Under the pieces are notes generated by a model that was not told where the DNA came from, did not search any database, and saw only the letters and a list, made by a program, of their open reading frames with translations. Position numbers and translations under genes: made by a program. From Faecalibacterium langellae (lineage in GTDB: Bacteria > Bacillota > Clostridia > Oscillospirales > Ruminococcaceae), in the NCBI RefSeq assembly GCF_002549775.1, contig NZ_NMTR01000004.1, positions 62,001 through 126,000 of the forward strand: 64,000 nucleotides of DNA, in the 5' to 3' direction. Numbering within the stretch: position 1 is the first letter of the stretch; each line of letters begins with the position of its first letter. This document shows positions 23,803 to 32,104 of this stretch, piece by piece.

Positions 23803-25542
23803 ATGCAGTCTGATGAGCTGAAACGCCGGATCTCGGCAGGCAGAGGAGATGCTTTGGCTGATCTGGTTTTGAAAAATGCCAGAATTGTCAATGTGTTTAC
23901 CGATGAGATCGACACCGCTGACATTGCCATCAGCGGAAATTCGATCGTGGGCGTGGGCATGTATCACGGCCGGAAAGAAGTTGATCTGCACGGCAAATAT
24001 GTCTGTCCGGGCCTGATTGATGGGCATATCCACATCGAAAGCTCCATGCTCTGTGGTCCGGCTTTCGAGCAGGCAGTGCTGCCCCACGGTACCACTGCGG
24101 TGGTCACAGACCCACACGAGATCTCGAACGTTGCGGGGCTGGAAGGCTTGGATTTTATGCTGGAAACGACAAAAAATCTGACCCTTTCGGTTTATTTCAT
24201 GCTGCCCTCCTGTGTTCCGGCCACGGATCTGGATGAATCCGGTGCGGTGCTGAACGCAGAACAGCTGCGGCCTTACTACGGCAATCCCCGCGTGCTGGGG
24301 CTTGCGGAACTGATGAATGCCTACGGAACGGTGCGCTGTGACCCGAAGATCCTGCAGAAGATCCGCGACTGCACCGAAGCGGGAAAGATCGTGGATGGCC
24401 ATGCACCGCTTTTGAGCGCTAAAGACCTAAATGCTTATATTGCGGCAGGCGTTCAGTCTGATCACGAGTGCTCCAACATTGAGGAAGCCATGGAAAAATT
24501 CCGGCTCGGACAATATATCATGATCCGGGAAGGAACGGCTGCCAAAAATATGGAGGCTCTGATGCCGCTGTTCCGGGAGCCTTATTGCAGCCGCTGCATG
24601 CTGGTGACGGATGATAAGCACCCCGGTGACCTGCTGGACAGCGGACACATCGATTCCAACATCCGTAAAGCAATCCGGCTGGGCGCAGACCCGGCAGTGG
24701 CCGTCAAAATGGCGACGCTGGTTCCGGCACAGTATTTTGGGTTCAAGCAGCACGGTGCCGTGGCACCGGGGTATGCTGCCGACCTCATTGTAGTATCGGA
24801 TGTGGAATCCTTTACGGTCGAGCAGGTTTACAAGAATGGCACGCTGGTGGCCGAGCACGGAAAAACGCTGAAACCCGCATCGCTTGACATCGACCGTGTG
24901 AGATTTTCCCACGTTATGGATTCCTTTGATCTGGAGGAAATCACGCTGCAGGATCTGGAACTTCGGGAAAGCGGGGAGCAGGAGCGTGTCATCTGCCTGA
25001 ACCGGGGCGAGCTGCTTACGGAGGAAAAAATCATCCCGTTCCAGCGGCATCCGGGCAAGGCTCCCGGTGTGGACCCGGAACACAACATCGTAAAACTGGC
25101 CGTTTTTGAGCGGCATCATCACTCCGGCCATGTGGGCATTGGCTTTTTAGGAAACTTCAGCCTGAAATGCGGAGCCGTTGCATCGAGCATCGCTCATGAT
25201 TCCCATAACCTGATCGTGGCAGGGGACAACGATACCGATATGATGCTGGCCGGCAACACTGTGCGGAAAAACAAAGGCGGACTTGCGTTTGTGGCAGATG
25301 GACAGGTCGTGGCAGAACTTGCGCTTCCGGTGGCCGGATTGATGAGCACCGAAAGCGCAGAGAGCGTTGCGGCGAAAATGCAGGCGCTGAACGATGCCCT
25401 CAAGGCACATGGTGTAGCGGAAGACATCGGCATCTTTATGACCCTCGCCTTCGTCAGCCTTCCGGTCATTCCCAGACTCAGACTGAACACCTATGGCATC
25501 GTCGATGTAACGCAGCAGAAAATCGTTCCGGCTGTTTTTTAA
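23803..25542 (+). CDS. ade: Adenine deaminase
   Basis: This 579-residue amidohydrolase converts adenine to hypoxanthine for purine salvage. Metal and active-site motifs are CPGLIDGHIHIESSM, VVTDPHEISNV, VDGHAPLLS, GVQSDHECSN and VTDDKHPGDLL. The adenine deaminase C-terminal domain is complete (HHHSGHVGIGFL, GVASSIAHDSHNLIVAG-like region, TESAESVAAKMQ). Length matches the family. GAGAGGAG lies upstream, and the gene is monocistronic with its own cassette promoter and a terminator at 25559. Confidence 0.97.
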   Translation: MQSDELKRRISAGRGDALADLVLKNARIVNVFTDEIDTADIAISGNSIVGVGMYHGRKEVDLHGKYVCPGLIDGHIHIESSMLCGPAFEQAVLPHGTTAVVTDPHEISNVAGLEGLDFMLETTKNLTLSVYFMLPSCVPATDLDESGAVLNAEQLRPYYGNPRVLGLAELMNAYGTVRCDPKILQKIRDCTEAGKIVDGHAPLLSAKDLNAYIAAGVQSDHECSNIEEAMEKFRLGQYIMIREGTAAKNMEALMPLFREPYCSRCMLVTDDKHPGDLLDSGHIDSNIRKAIRLGADPAVAVKMATLVPAQYFGFKQHGAVAPGYAADLIVVSDVESFTVEQVYKNGTLVAEHGKTLKPASLDIDRVRFSHVMDSFDLEEITLQDLELRESGEQERVICLNRGELLTEEKIIPFQRHPGKAPGVDPEHNIVKLAVFERHHHSGHVGIGFLGNFSLKCGAVASSIAHDSHNLIVAGDNDTDMMLAGNTVRKNKGGLAFVADGQVVAELALPVAGLMSTESAESVAAKMQALNDALKAHGVAEDIGIFMTLAFVSLPVIPRLRLNTYGIVDVTQQKIVPAVF

Positions 25543-25558
25543 TAGGCGATAACAAAAA

Positions 25559-25610
25559 TACTGCCGGAGACCGACCTGAATGGTCCGTCTCCGGCAGCAG
25601 AATATTTTGT
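25559..25610 (+). terminator. Terminator after ade
   Basis: The arms CTGCCGGAGAC and GTCTCCGGCAG enclose a loop containing a smaller GACC/GGTC stem, followed by an AT-rich tail. The same hairpin family recurs at 32561 and 49967. Confidence 0.7.
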
Positions 25611-25783
25611 TCCTACTCTTAGAATCAAGTCTCGTCAAGTGAAAAATTGACGGAAATTCTTATTTGATAAATCGGAATTTGTGGATGAGAGTAATTTGCT
25701 GGTATTAAATAAATTAGAGCGGTTGCTAACGGTATGCTTTAAACCCAAAGAAAATTATACGAGGAGTGAATTATTAAAAGTCA

Positions 25784-26390
25784 ATGAAAAATAACAATAA
25801 AAAAAACACTAAAGAAATTGGCAATCCTTGTAATAGGTTCTATAATTGCGGCTTATGGAATTACACTTGCACTGTATGCTGGATTTGGCGGAGCTACGCT
25901 TGCGGTGCTGTGGCAGGGGATTGCAAGAACATTTCACATAAGCATTGGCACAGCATCTTTTGTTGTAGCATTGGGAATGATTTTGTTTGCGCTCATTTAC
26001 GATAAAAGTCAGATTCATATAGGAACTGTGTTGTACCAGATTGTATACAGTACCTGTGTAGATTTGTTTGCTAACTGCCATATTTACAGTACCTATAAGT
26101 GGATCAATTTTTTAATTATGTTGTTAGGAGTGGTTTTGTTTGCTGTCGGAACAGGACTATATGCGTCGGCATCCCTTGGTAGAGGCTCCTATGAGGCAGT
26201 CACTTTTGCTTTAGCAGAAAAAAATCACTGGCAGATTAAATTTGTCCGAATGGCATTGGATATTTTGGTTGTTGTTACAGGTGTTTTGTTTGGTGGAAAG
26301 TTTGGTGTATGCACGCTTATTACAGTTATCATTTCAGGCCCAATTATCCAATTTGTTAATGCGAAAGCAAAACAAGTTTTAAAGATATGA
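25784..26390 (+). CDS. YitT/YczE-type membrane protein, frameshifted near its start
   Basis: The continuous frame (TTG at 25818 to 26390, 190 residues) encodes a polytopic membrane protein with GFGGATLAVLWQGIARTFHISIGTASFVV and GTGLYASASLGRGSYEAVTFALAEK, as in YczE/YitT-like proteins of unknown function. The first hydrophobic helix lacks a good start. A natural N-terminus (MKNNNKK...) begins at the ATG at 25784 but is one base out of phase. Seven rather than eight As at about 25799-25806 would join them as MKNNNKKTLKKLAILVIG. The gene is AT-rich, unlike its neighbours, and probably transferred. Confidence 0.7.
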
Positions 26391-26433
26391 TAGTAAAGAA
26401 ACTTACAACTTAGAATTTGTGGAGGAAACAAAT

Positions 26434-26604
26434 ATGGAAGATAATAAATCAACGAATGTCAAGAAAACGGTAAAATCAGGAATAACTTTTGGAAGTGCAT
26501 TAGCTATGGTTATTAGTTATACAGCGTGGAAGTCTGTCGGTTGGGCGATTTTTCATGGATTACTTAGTTGGGTGTATGTCATATACTTCCTTTTGCGTTA
26601 CTAA
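26434..26604 (+). CDS. Small membrane protein
   Basis: This 56-residue protein has a polar basic N-terminus (EDNKSTNVKKTVKS) and one or two hydrophobic stretches (GITFGSALAMVISYTAWKSVGWAIFHGLLSWVYVIYFLL). GTGGAGGAAAC precedes the ATG at 26434. It is AT-rich, 43 bases after the YitT-like gene, and probably in the same acquired segment. Unknown function. Confidence 0.6.
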   Translation: MEDNKSTNVKKTVKSGITFGSALAMVISYTAWKSVGWAIFHGLLSWVYVIYFLLRY

Positions 26605-26605
26605 A

Positions 26606-26708
26606 TTCGCGTTTGTGGAGCGAAGCAGAACAATGAAAGCCCCAGTGGGGCTTTTAAGTGACAGAACGGTCTTGCGGCAGCAAGATGGAGGGGCCTCGCC
26701 CCGACAAG
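26606..26708 (+). repeat. Single copy of the 103-bp repeat
   Basis: It starts ttcgcgtttgtggagcgaag and ends ccccgacaag, with only a handful of differences from the three tandem copies at 35003-35311. It contains the AAGCCCCAGTGGGGCTT palindrome. Confidence 0.85.
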
Positions 26709-26741
26709 TTCACGTTTGTGGAAGTTATAAAGGGGTGCATC

Positions 26742-27142
26742 ATGGAAATCGAGTATAAATAAAAGATTTCACGGCCGATGAATTGCAGAAACTGTTTTTA
26801 TCCGTTCACTGGGAATCCGGCAATTATCCCGAAAAACTTGTCCGTGCGATGCACAATTCCACACGAGTTATTTCTGCGTGGGATGGTGATAAGCTGGTCG
26901 GGCTGGTTCGCGCGCTTGATGATGGAGAAACAGTCGCATTTTTGCATTATCTTTTGGTGGACCCTGCTTATCAGGGACAGTACATTGGAGATGAGCTGAT
27001 GAAACGGATCATGAGTTTCTATCAAAATCTTCTGTATGTGAAAGTTATGCCGTCTGATCCTAAAACGATCCCATTTTATGAGCGATATGGCTTTCAACAA
27101 TATGATAATTACTCTGCAATGGTGCGGAAGCACTTTTTGTGA
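26742..27142 (+). CDS. GNAT acetyltransferase with a one-base deletion near codon 6
   Basis: The main frame (26783-27142) encodes a compact GNAT domain: SVHWESGNYPEKLVRAMHNSTRVISAWDGDKLVGLVRALDDGETVAFLHYLLVDPAYQGQYIGDELMKRI (acetyl-CoA loop QGQYIG), ending KTIPFYERYGFQQYDNYSAMV. The natural start is the ATG at 26742, with AGGGGTG upstream. Its frame MEIEYK stops at once, while adding one A in the run at about 26756-26762 restores MEIEYKIKDFTADELQKLF. It is either disrupted, phase-variable or an assembly error. Confidence 0.75.
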
Positions 27143-27239
27143 GGTGGTATGATGGATCGATTTGCAGCTAGCAAGGAAACCGTAAGGAGTACAGAGCATG
27201 GATGCAAACTGTACCAGTAAAAGAAGGAAAGTCAAGAGT

Positions 27240-27722
27240 ATGGAAACGGTATACATTGCAGGCGGGTGCCTTTGGGGCGTCCAGCATTTTTTTGACACGG
27301 TGCCCGGTGTACGGACGACCGAAGCCGGGAGAGCCAACGGAACAACAAACACGCTGGACGGCCCGTATGATGGATACGCAGAGTGCGTTAAAGTGGTCTT
27401 TGATGAGAAATGTACCAGTGTTACAGAGCTTATGGAGCATCTGTTTGAAATCATCGACCCGTACAGCCTGAACAAACAGGGCGTTGATGTTGGAAAAAAG
27501 TATCGCACGGGGCTTTACAGCACAAATCCCGGGCATCTGGAAGAAGCAAGAGCCTTTATTGACAGCCGGAAGGACCGGGATAAAATCGTTGTGGAAGTGC
27601 TGCCGCTGACGAATTACGTCCGGAGTGCAGAGGAGCATCAGCACCATCTGGAGCGGTACCCGGAAGACTGCAGCTACTGTCATATCCCGGATGAAGTCTT
27701 AAACAAATACAGGAATCAGTAA
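27240..27722 (+). CDS. msrA: Peptide-methionine (S)-S-oxide reductase MsrA
   Basis: This 160-residue enzyme repairs oxidised methionine. The nucleophile is C10 in AGGCLWGVQHFF (GCFWG motif with Leu for Phe). Conserved blocks are TEAGRANG, YDGYAECVKVVFDE, YSLNKQGVDVGKKYRTGLY and the C-terminal EEHQHHLERYPEDCSYCHIP, whose cysteines may resolve the disulfide. The ATG at 27240 begins the conserved fold. A second copy at 56661 differs at roughly a dozen residues. Confidence 0.95.
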   Translation: METVYIAGGCLWGVQHFFDTVPGVRTTEAGRANGTTNTLDGPYDGYAECVKVVFDEKCTSVTELMEHLFEIIDPYSLNKQGVDVGKKYRTGLYSTNPGHLEEARAFIDSRKDRDKIVVEVLPLTNYVRSAEEHQHHLERYPEDCSYCHIPDEVLNKYRNQ

Positions 27723-27739
27723 GCAAAGGAAAAACGAAA

Positions 27740-28459
27740 ATGCGGGGATTGGGAACGATCATCAATGCGCTGGCCATTGTGATAGGCGGTGTGCTGGGTA
27801 TTCTGTTCAAACGCTTTCTGAAAGAGCGCTATCAGGATACAATCATCAAAGCTACGGGCTTTTCCGTGGTGTTTCTGGGAGCGGCGGGAACGCTCTCCAA
27901 GATACTGACGGTTAGGCCAGACGGAACTTTGAGCACCGGTGGCTCTATGGTCATGATTCTATCGCTGGCGTTGGGTGCGCTGCTGGGTGAACTTATTGAT
28001 CTGGATGCACAGTTTGAACGCTTTGGCGAGTGGCTCAAACACAAGACTGGCAGTGACGGCGACAACCAGTTCGTCAACGGCTTCGTGTCAGCATCCCTGA
28101 CGGTGAGCATCGGGGCCATGGCCGTCATCGGCTCCATTCAGGATGGCATCTACGGCGACCATTCCACGCTGGTAGCAAAAGCGATTCTGGACTTTATCAT
28201 TGTGCTCATCATGGCGTCCTCCATGGGAAAGGGCTGCGTGTTTTCATTTATTCCGGTGGCAGTGCTGCAAGGTGCCATGACGGCTCTTGCGGTAGTGCTG
28301 TCTGGCTTTATGACGGACGCTGTGCTGAACAATCTCTCGCTGGTAGGAAATATTCTGATTTTTTGTGTGGGCATCAATCTGGTGTGGCCCAAAACCATCA
28401 AGGTGGCAAACCTGCTGCCGTCCCTTCTGGTTGCAGTGGCGCTGACGGGGATTTTATGA
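27740..28459 (+). CDS. DUF554 family membrane protein
   Basis: This 239-residue protein matches DUF554: GLGTIINALAIVIGGVLGILFKRFLKERYQDTIIKATG at the start, LALGALLGELIDLDAQFERFGEWLK, and a central NGFVSASLTVSIGAMAVIGSIQDGI. It has about six membrane spans. Function is unknown; a transport role is often suspected. It begins 17 bases after msrA with AAAGGAAAAA upstream and is probably co-transcribed. Confidence 0.9.
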   Translation: MRGLGTIINALAIVIGGVLGILFKRFLKERYQDTIIKATGFSVVFLGAAGTLSKILTVRPDGTLSTGGSMVMILSLALGALLGELIDLDAQFERFGEWLKHKTGSDGDNQFVNGFVSASLTVSIGAMAVIGSIQDGIYGDHSTLVAKAILDFIIVLIMASSMGKGCVFSFIPVAVLQGAMTALAVVLSGFMTDAVLNNLSLVGNILIFCVGINLVWPKTIKVANLLPSLLVAVALTGIL

Positions 28460-28487
28460 ATCGGAATTTGTAGAGGGGTGTGATTAT

Positions 28488-28748
28488 ATGAAAAACAATA
28501 ACCCACAAAAGCAGGCTGCCATTTCTTGGATCATTTTGATGATAGGAATATTGCTCGCAGTAATAGGAGCAATGACGGCAAAGGAGTACAGAGTAAACCT
28601 ATGCCTGCTAATCGGTGCAATGGTTGTTATTGGTGGTATTGTATATCATCTCACCATGATGAAATGTCCTTATTGCGGTTGCTCGCTTGTTGGTTATAGG
28701 CCGATCCCTAAAGAATGTCCAAAGTGTCATAAAAAATTTGAAGAATAA
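28488..28748 (+). CDS. Small membrane protein with C-terminal zinc ribbon
   Basis: This 86-residue protein has two hydrophobic helices (AISWIILMIGILLAVIGAM and LCLLIGAMVVIGGIVYHLTM) followed by a cytosolic zinc ribbon, C-x2-C...C-x2-C (CPYCGC and CPKCHKKF). RBS-like AGAGGGGTG lies upstream. This two-helix plus ribbon design is common in Firmicutes and has no assigned function. Confidence 0.75.
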   Translation: MKNNNPQKQAAISWIILMIGILLAVIGAMTAKEYRVNLCLLIGAMVVIGGIVYHLTMMKCPYCGCSLVGYRPIPKECPKCHKKFEE

Positions 28749-28800
28749 GTTCGCGTTTATCAAGGTGAACATTTAAGTATTAAAAACGGGAGTGAAACAA

Positions 28801-29292
28801 ATGATGACCATTGCACAGATCATGGAAAAGATGATCGCCTTTTCCGAAGGGAATATCCATGACATCACGCACCTGAGCTGCGTGTGGACCTATGCCAAAA
28901 CCATTGGTGAGCTGGAGGGGCTGGACGCAGACACGCAGTTTATTCTGGAGGTGGCGGCCATCACCCACGATATCGCCTGCCCGCTCTGCCGCAAAAAGTA
29001 CGGCAACACCAATGGTAAATATCAGGAGCAGGAGGGTGCCCCGCTGGTGCGGGAGTTCTTGGCGGATACCGGCATGACAGCAGAACAGATCGACCGGGTG
29101 GCCTATCTGGTAGGGCACCACCATAGTCCGGCGCAGATCGACGGCATTGACTATCAGATTCTGATTGAGGCGGATTATATCGTCAATGCGTCCGAAAGCG
29201 GGTACGACCAGCAGGCAATCCGAACCTTTATGGAACATACGATGAAGACGGCAGCAGGTATCCGGCTGACGAAAACAGTGTTTGGAGTGTAA
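28801..29292 (+). CDS. HD domain phosphohydrolase, copy 1
   Basis: This 163-residue HD-superfamily metal hydrolase has H20 in GNIHDITHLSCVW, the HD pair in AAITHDIACP, and the downstream GHHHSPAQIDGIDYQILIEADYIVNASESGY. An unusual CPLCRKKYGN follows the HD pair. Such small HD proteins hydrolyse nucleotides or related phosphates; substrate unknown. I preferred the ATG at 28801 over the GTG at 28792 because of GGGAG spacing. Copy 2 at 47442 differs at only four residues. Confidence 0.9.
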   Translation: MMTIAQIMEKMIAFSEGNIHDITHLSCVWTYAKTIGELEGLDADTQFILEVAAITHDIACPLCRKKYGNTNGKYQEQEGAPLVREFLADTGMTAEQIDRVAYLVGHHHSPAQIDGIDYQILIEADYIVNASESGYDQQAIRTFMEHTMKTAAGIRLTKTVFGV

Positions 29293-29294
29293 AA

Positions 29295-29807
29295 ATGATT
29301 CAGAAGCATTGCTTTGAATGCGGTACGGCATTGATTGAAAAAGAACTGGAAGAAGAGGGCATTGTGCCTTATTGCCCGAAATGCCAGCAATACCGGTTCC
29401 CGATGTACAATGTGGCAGTCAGCATGATTGTTGTGGATGAGGAGACCGGGAAAATCCTGCTCATCCAGCAGTACGGTAAGCTCTCTTATATTCTTGTGGC
29501 CGGGTATGTGAACCGCGGTGAGGCAGAAGAACACGCCGTGGTGCGGGAAGTCCGGGAAGAAACCGGGCTGGAAGTAGAACACCTCCGGTTCAACCGTACC
29601 AAGTTTTTTGAGCCGTCTAACACGCTGATGTGCAACTTTACGACTTTCGTCAAAACCGCAAAGGCGCTGCATATCAACCACGAAGTGGACCGCTGCAAGT
29701 GGTTCACCCCGCAGGAAGCCAGAGAAAACATCCGTCCCAACAGCCTTGCAGCGGAATTTTTGAATGCGTATCTGGACGAAGTGGGGAATAAGCCGATGGA
29801 GATGTGA
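29295..29807 (+). CDS. NUDIX hydrolase with N-terminal zinc ribbon (NudC-like)
   Basis: This 170-residue protein has an N-terminal zinc finger (HCFECG...YCPKCQQYRFP) followed by a NUDIX domain whose box is complete, G-x5-E-x7-REVREETGL (GYVNRGEAEEHAVVREVREETGLEV). This layout resembles NADH pyrophosphatase or ADP-ribose pyrophosphatase relatives. It begins two bases after the HD gene stop and is thus co-transcribed. Its 3' end overlaps the remains of the Fic gene. Confidence 0.9.
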   Translation: MIQKHCFECGTALIEKELEEEGIVPYCPKCQQYRFPMYNVAVSMIVVDEETGKILLIQQYGKLSYILVAGYVNRGEAEEHAVVREVREETGLEVEHLRFNRTKFFEPSNTLMCNFTTFVKTAKALHINHEVDRCKWFTPQEARENIRPNSLAAEFLNAYLDEVGNKPMEM

Positions 29808-29892
29808 TCCGTGACGGAACCACGGGAATTTTGACGGAGAGTATCAACTATATCAGATCAGCACAGGGGATTATCTCCCGGATGAAGATTGA

Positions 29893-30618
29893 TTGCTGCC
29901 AAACCACTTTTATCGGCATGGCGAGGTTGTTATTGTGGGCGGTGAAGAACCCAGACCGGGACTTCCGGCAGAGCGGCTTCCCGGTGCCATGAAATGTCTT
30001 GTCGATTTTGCGAATGCCAATGACGGCATCAATGAGCTGCATAAGGCTGCCATTCTGCACTTTGCTTTTGCGTACTACCACCCCTATTTTGACGGGAATG
30101 GACGCACTGCATGGCTATTCCACCTCTGGTATCTTGTTCAGCAGGGCTATCCTGCGGCACTGTTCACGTCGTTTTCCCGATACATCGCTGAAAACAAGGA
30201 CGCATATTACAAAGCCTACGAACGCGTGGAGAGAAATGCTCTGATTTCCGGCTATACGGATGTGACTCCCTTTCTGTTCTACTTCTGCAATGGGGTCTAT
30301 AACCGCCTGCAGGTGGATGCAGTCCCGCCGAAAACTGATCTTGAGGTATATCAAACTGCTCTTGCGGAAGGAAAAATCACAGAAAAAGAACGGCTGCTCT
30401 GGGAGTATGTTCTGTCTGCTTATGGTGCAGAGGAGTTTACCACAAAGCAGCTGGAAAAGGATTTCCGAAACGCTGCGTATGCAACCATTCGGACGTTTGT
30501 GATGAAATTCCATGAGATGGGGCTGCTTACTGCGAGAAAAGCAGGAAACAGGGTGTTCTATCGTGTCGGTGGGACTTCTGACGGTCGGCCTAATGAATCC
30601 AAAAGGAGAACGTTATGA
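29893..30618 (+). CDS. Fic domain protein, N-terminally truncated and probably inactive
   Basis: The frame gives 241 residues with a Fic core, HPYFDGNGRTAW (canonical HPFxDGNGRxxR), where the final Arg is replaced by Trp. A C-terminal winged helix follows (TKQLEKDFRNAAYATIRTFVMKFHEMGLLTARKAGNRVFYRV). The same frame upstream reads NFDGEYQLYQISTGDYLPDED then TGA (29890-29892), the decayed remainder of a longer N-terminus. Fic enzymes AMPylate proteins. With the start lost and the motif altered, activity is doubtful. The last bases overlap the mutT-like gene. Confidence 0.75.
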   Translation: MLPNHFYRHGEVVIVGGEEPRPGLPAERLPGAMKCLVDFANANDGINELHKAAILHFAFAYYHPYFDGNGRTAWLFHLWYLVQQGYPAALFTSFSRYIAENKDAYYKAYERVERNALISGYTDVTPFLFYFCNGVYNRLQVDAVPPKTDLEVYQTALAEGKITEKERLLWEYVLSAYGAEEFTTKQLEKDFRNAAYATIRTFVMKFHEMGLLTARKAGNRVFYRVGGTSDGRPNESKRRTL

Positions 30619-31070
30619 AAACGATTCGTGTTGTGGCCGCTGTGATTTGCGACTCCATGCAGAAAAAGTACAAAATCTACGCTACCGCCCGCGGTTATGG
30701 TGACTACAAGGGTCAATGGGAGTTTCCGGGCGGCAAAATCGAGCCGGGTGAAACCCCGCAGCAGGCTCTGAAGCGGGAAATCGAAGAAGAACTGGACACG
30801 GAAATCGCCGTGGAGGATTTAATTGGTACAATCGAGTACGATTATCCGGCGTTTCATCTTTCCATGGACTGCTTCTGGTGTGAAGTGGTTTCCGGCGATC
30901 TTGTTCTGAAAGAAGCGGAAGCTGCACGATGGCTGACAAAAGATGACATTGATTCCGTTCCGTGGCTTCCGGCGGATCAGACCATTTTGGATGTTGTCAG
31001 AAGTTCAATGCAGCCAGTGAAACCACTCCATACCAGCGAATATGACAACGAACCTCTGCAGAGATGCTGA
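30615..31070 (+). CDS. MutT-like NUDIX hydrolase (8-oxo-dGTP diphosphatase type)
   Basis: This 151-residue protein resembles MutT: RVVAAVICDSMQKKYKIYATARGYGDYKGQWEFPGGKIEPGETPQQALKREIEEEL contains the full NUDIX box. Members hydrolyse oxidised nucleotides to avoid mutation. The fold should finish near residue 131. The last 20 residues (QPVKPLHTSEYDNEPLQRC) look like read-through into foreign sequence and abut a MATE fragment, so the 3' end was probably rejoined. AAAAGGAGAACG precedes the ATG. Confidence 0.88.
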   Translation: MKTIRVVAAVICDSMQKKYKIYATARGYGDYKGQWEFPGGKIEPGETPQQALKREIEEELDTEIAVEDLIGTIEYDYPAFHLSMDCFWCEVVSGDLVLKEAEAARWLTKDDIDSVPWLPADQTILDVVRSSMQPVKPLHTSEYDNEPLQRC

Positions 31071-31237
31071 GTATTCAGCTTCTTCGGCAGGGCGTTTTGC
31101 TGGTTCCTGTGATGTGGCTGCTGAATCAGACTTTGCATCTGGCCGGAATCTGGATCGCCTTCCCAGTGACAGAATTTGTGGTGTGTATCATTGCAGTGGT
31201 TTTTGTCAGAAAGGATAGGTCGTGTCATGAGAGTTGA
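31064..31237 (+). pseudogene. 3' fragment of a MATE efflux transporter
   Basis: The frame LSIQLLRQGVLLVPVMWLLNQTLHLAGIWIAFPVTEFVVCIIAVVFVRKD is the final two helices of a MATE transporter (compare the same region of the intact copy at 52891). Nothing upstream encodes the rest. It directly follows the altered 3' end of the mutT-like gene, so a deletion fused the two. Confidence 0.65.
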
Positions 31238-31239
31238 TT

Positions 31240-31329
31240 ATGGATGAAACAAGGCAGGAACTAAAAGCATTGGGCTTCAAAGAGTTTTGCACCTTCGATA
31301 AAATGAAACCGATGTATCATTCATTATAA
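31240..31329 (+). other. 29-codon ORF, possible gene fragment
   Basis: MDETRQELKALGFKEFCTFDKM... (29 codons) starts three bases after the MATE fragment and stops at the terminator. It looks like a gene end rather than an independent gene; not recognised. Confidence 0.3.
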
Positions 31330-31384
31330 TAGAACACCTCCCGATAGCACCATTCAAAACAAGTGCCTGCCGGGAGGTGTTTTG
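31330..31384 (+). terminator. Intrinsic terminator
   Basis: The arms AACACCTCCCG and CGGGAGGTGTT are followed by TTGC. It ends the 28801-31329 transcript and faces the convergent gene at 31461. Confidence 0.75.
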
Positions 31385-31460
31385 CAGTTTGGGAGAGTAA
31401 AAAGATCAATCTTCAAATCTGCGGTGGCCACAGCCAAGGAAAAGACGCATTGTTCAATTT

Positions 31461-31976
31461 TTACCCCATAATGCATTCTGGTGCATTGAGAACCTGCATC
31501 AGGTGAGAGGCTGCTTCCTCCAGATATTCGTACTTTTCTTTTTCAGGAATAAATGATTTCATCAGCGGAATGCCCCATTCCTGCATGCAGACTGCGAGCT
31601 GCTGTGCTTGACGAGCAGCGCTTTTACGCATCTCCGGGGTGATATCCGCGTCCAGAACATAGGCTGTGGTAAACGCTCCGCAGGAATCTTCTGTCAGCTG
31701 TATCATGGAATCGTGATCTTTCCAGAAGTAACAGAACCAGACGCGCCCGCCGATTCTCTCCATATCAGAGTGAAGTTCTTCTGTGTCGCTCCACTGAGGA
31801 ACCATGAAAAGAACGTTTTGCAGGGTCTCGTAGGCCTGCTGCTCTTCCGGAGTTGCCTTTTTGCAGTGGTACTCGCGTGCAATGTTCCGCTGCCCATACA
31901 GGGCAAACTTCCCCTGCCGGGCAAGTTCGATGTCGTACTGAATGTCGGCAAGAAGACTGTATTGCGGCTCGCTCAT
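31461..31976 (-). CDS. Protein of unknown function
   Basis: This 171-residue soluble protein has mixed alpha/beta composition and no signal peptide or membrane span. Notable stretches are YSLLADIQYDIELARQGKFALYGQRNIAREYH, GGRVWFCYFWKDHDSMIQL and a long C-terminal helix. GAGGTGACC precedes the ATG at 31976. No family is recognised. It is separate from the XRE gene at 32105. Confidence 0.6.
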   Translation of the reverse strand: MSEPQYSLLADIQYDIELARQGKFALYGQRNIAREYHCKKATPEEQQAYETLQNVLFMVPQWSDTEELHSDMERIGGRVWFCYFWKDHDSMIQLTEDSCGAFTTAYVLDADITPEMRKSAARQAQQLAVCMQEWGIPLMKSFIPEKEKYEYLEEAASHLMQVLNAPECIMG

Positions 31977-32104
31977 ATTGGTCACCTCACAAATCAACTC
32001 TTTCGGAATGAATATGCTCTATAGATAACATTATATCCAAAAGAGTTGCAAAAGAAAAGCGCATCCGCCAAAATTTAAGCAGATGCGCTTGCAAGGTTAT
32101 AGGT

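Noticed and set aside
27149-27220. 23-codon ORF (MMDRFAASKETV...) between GNAT and msrA
   Set aside because: Has an RBS-like GAGGTGG but no recognisable family and is too short to support without conservation data.
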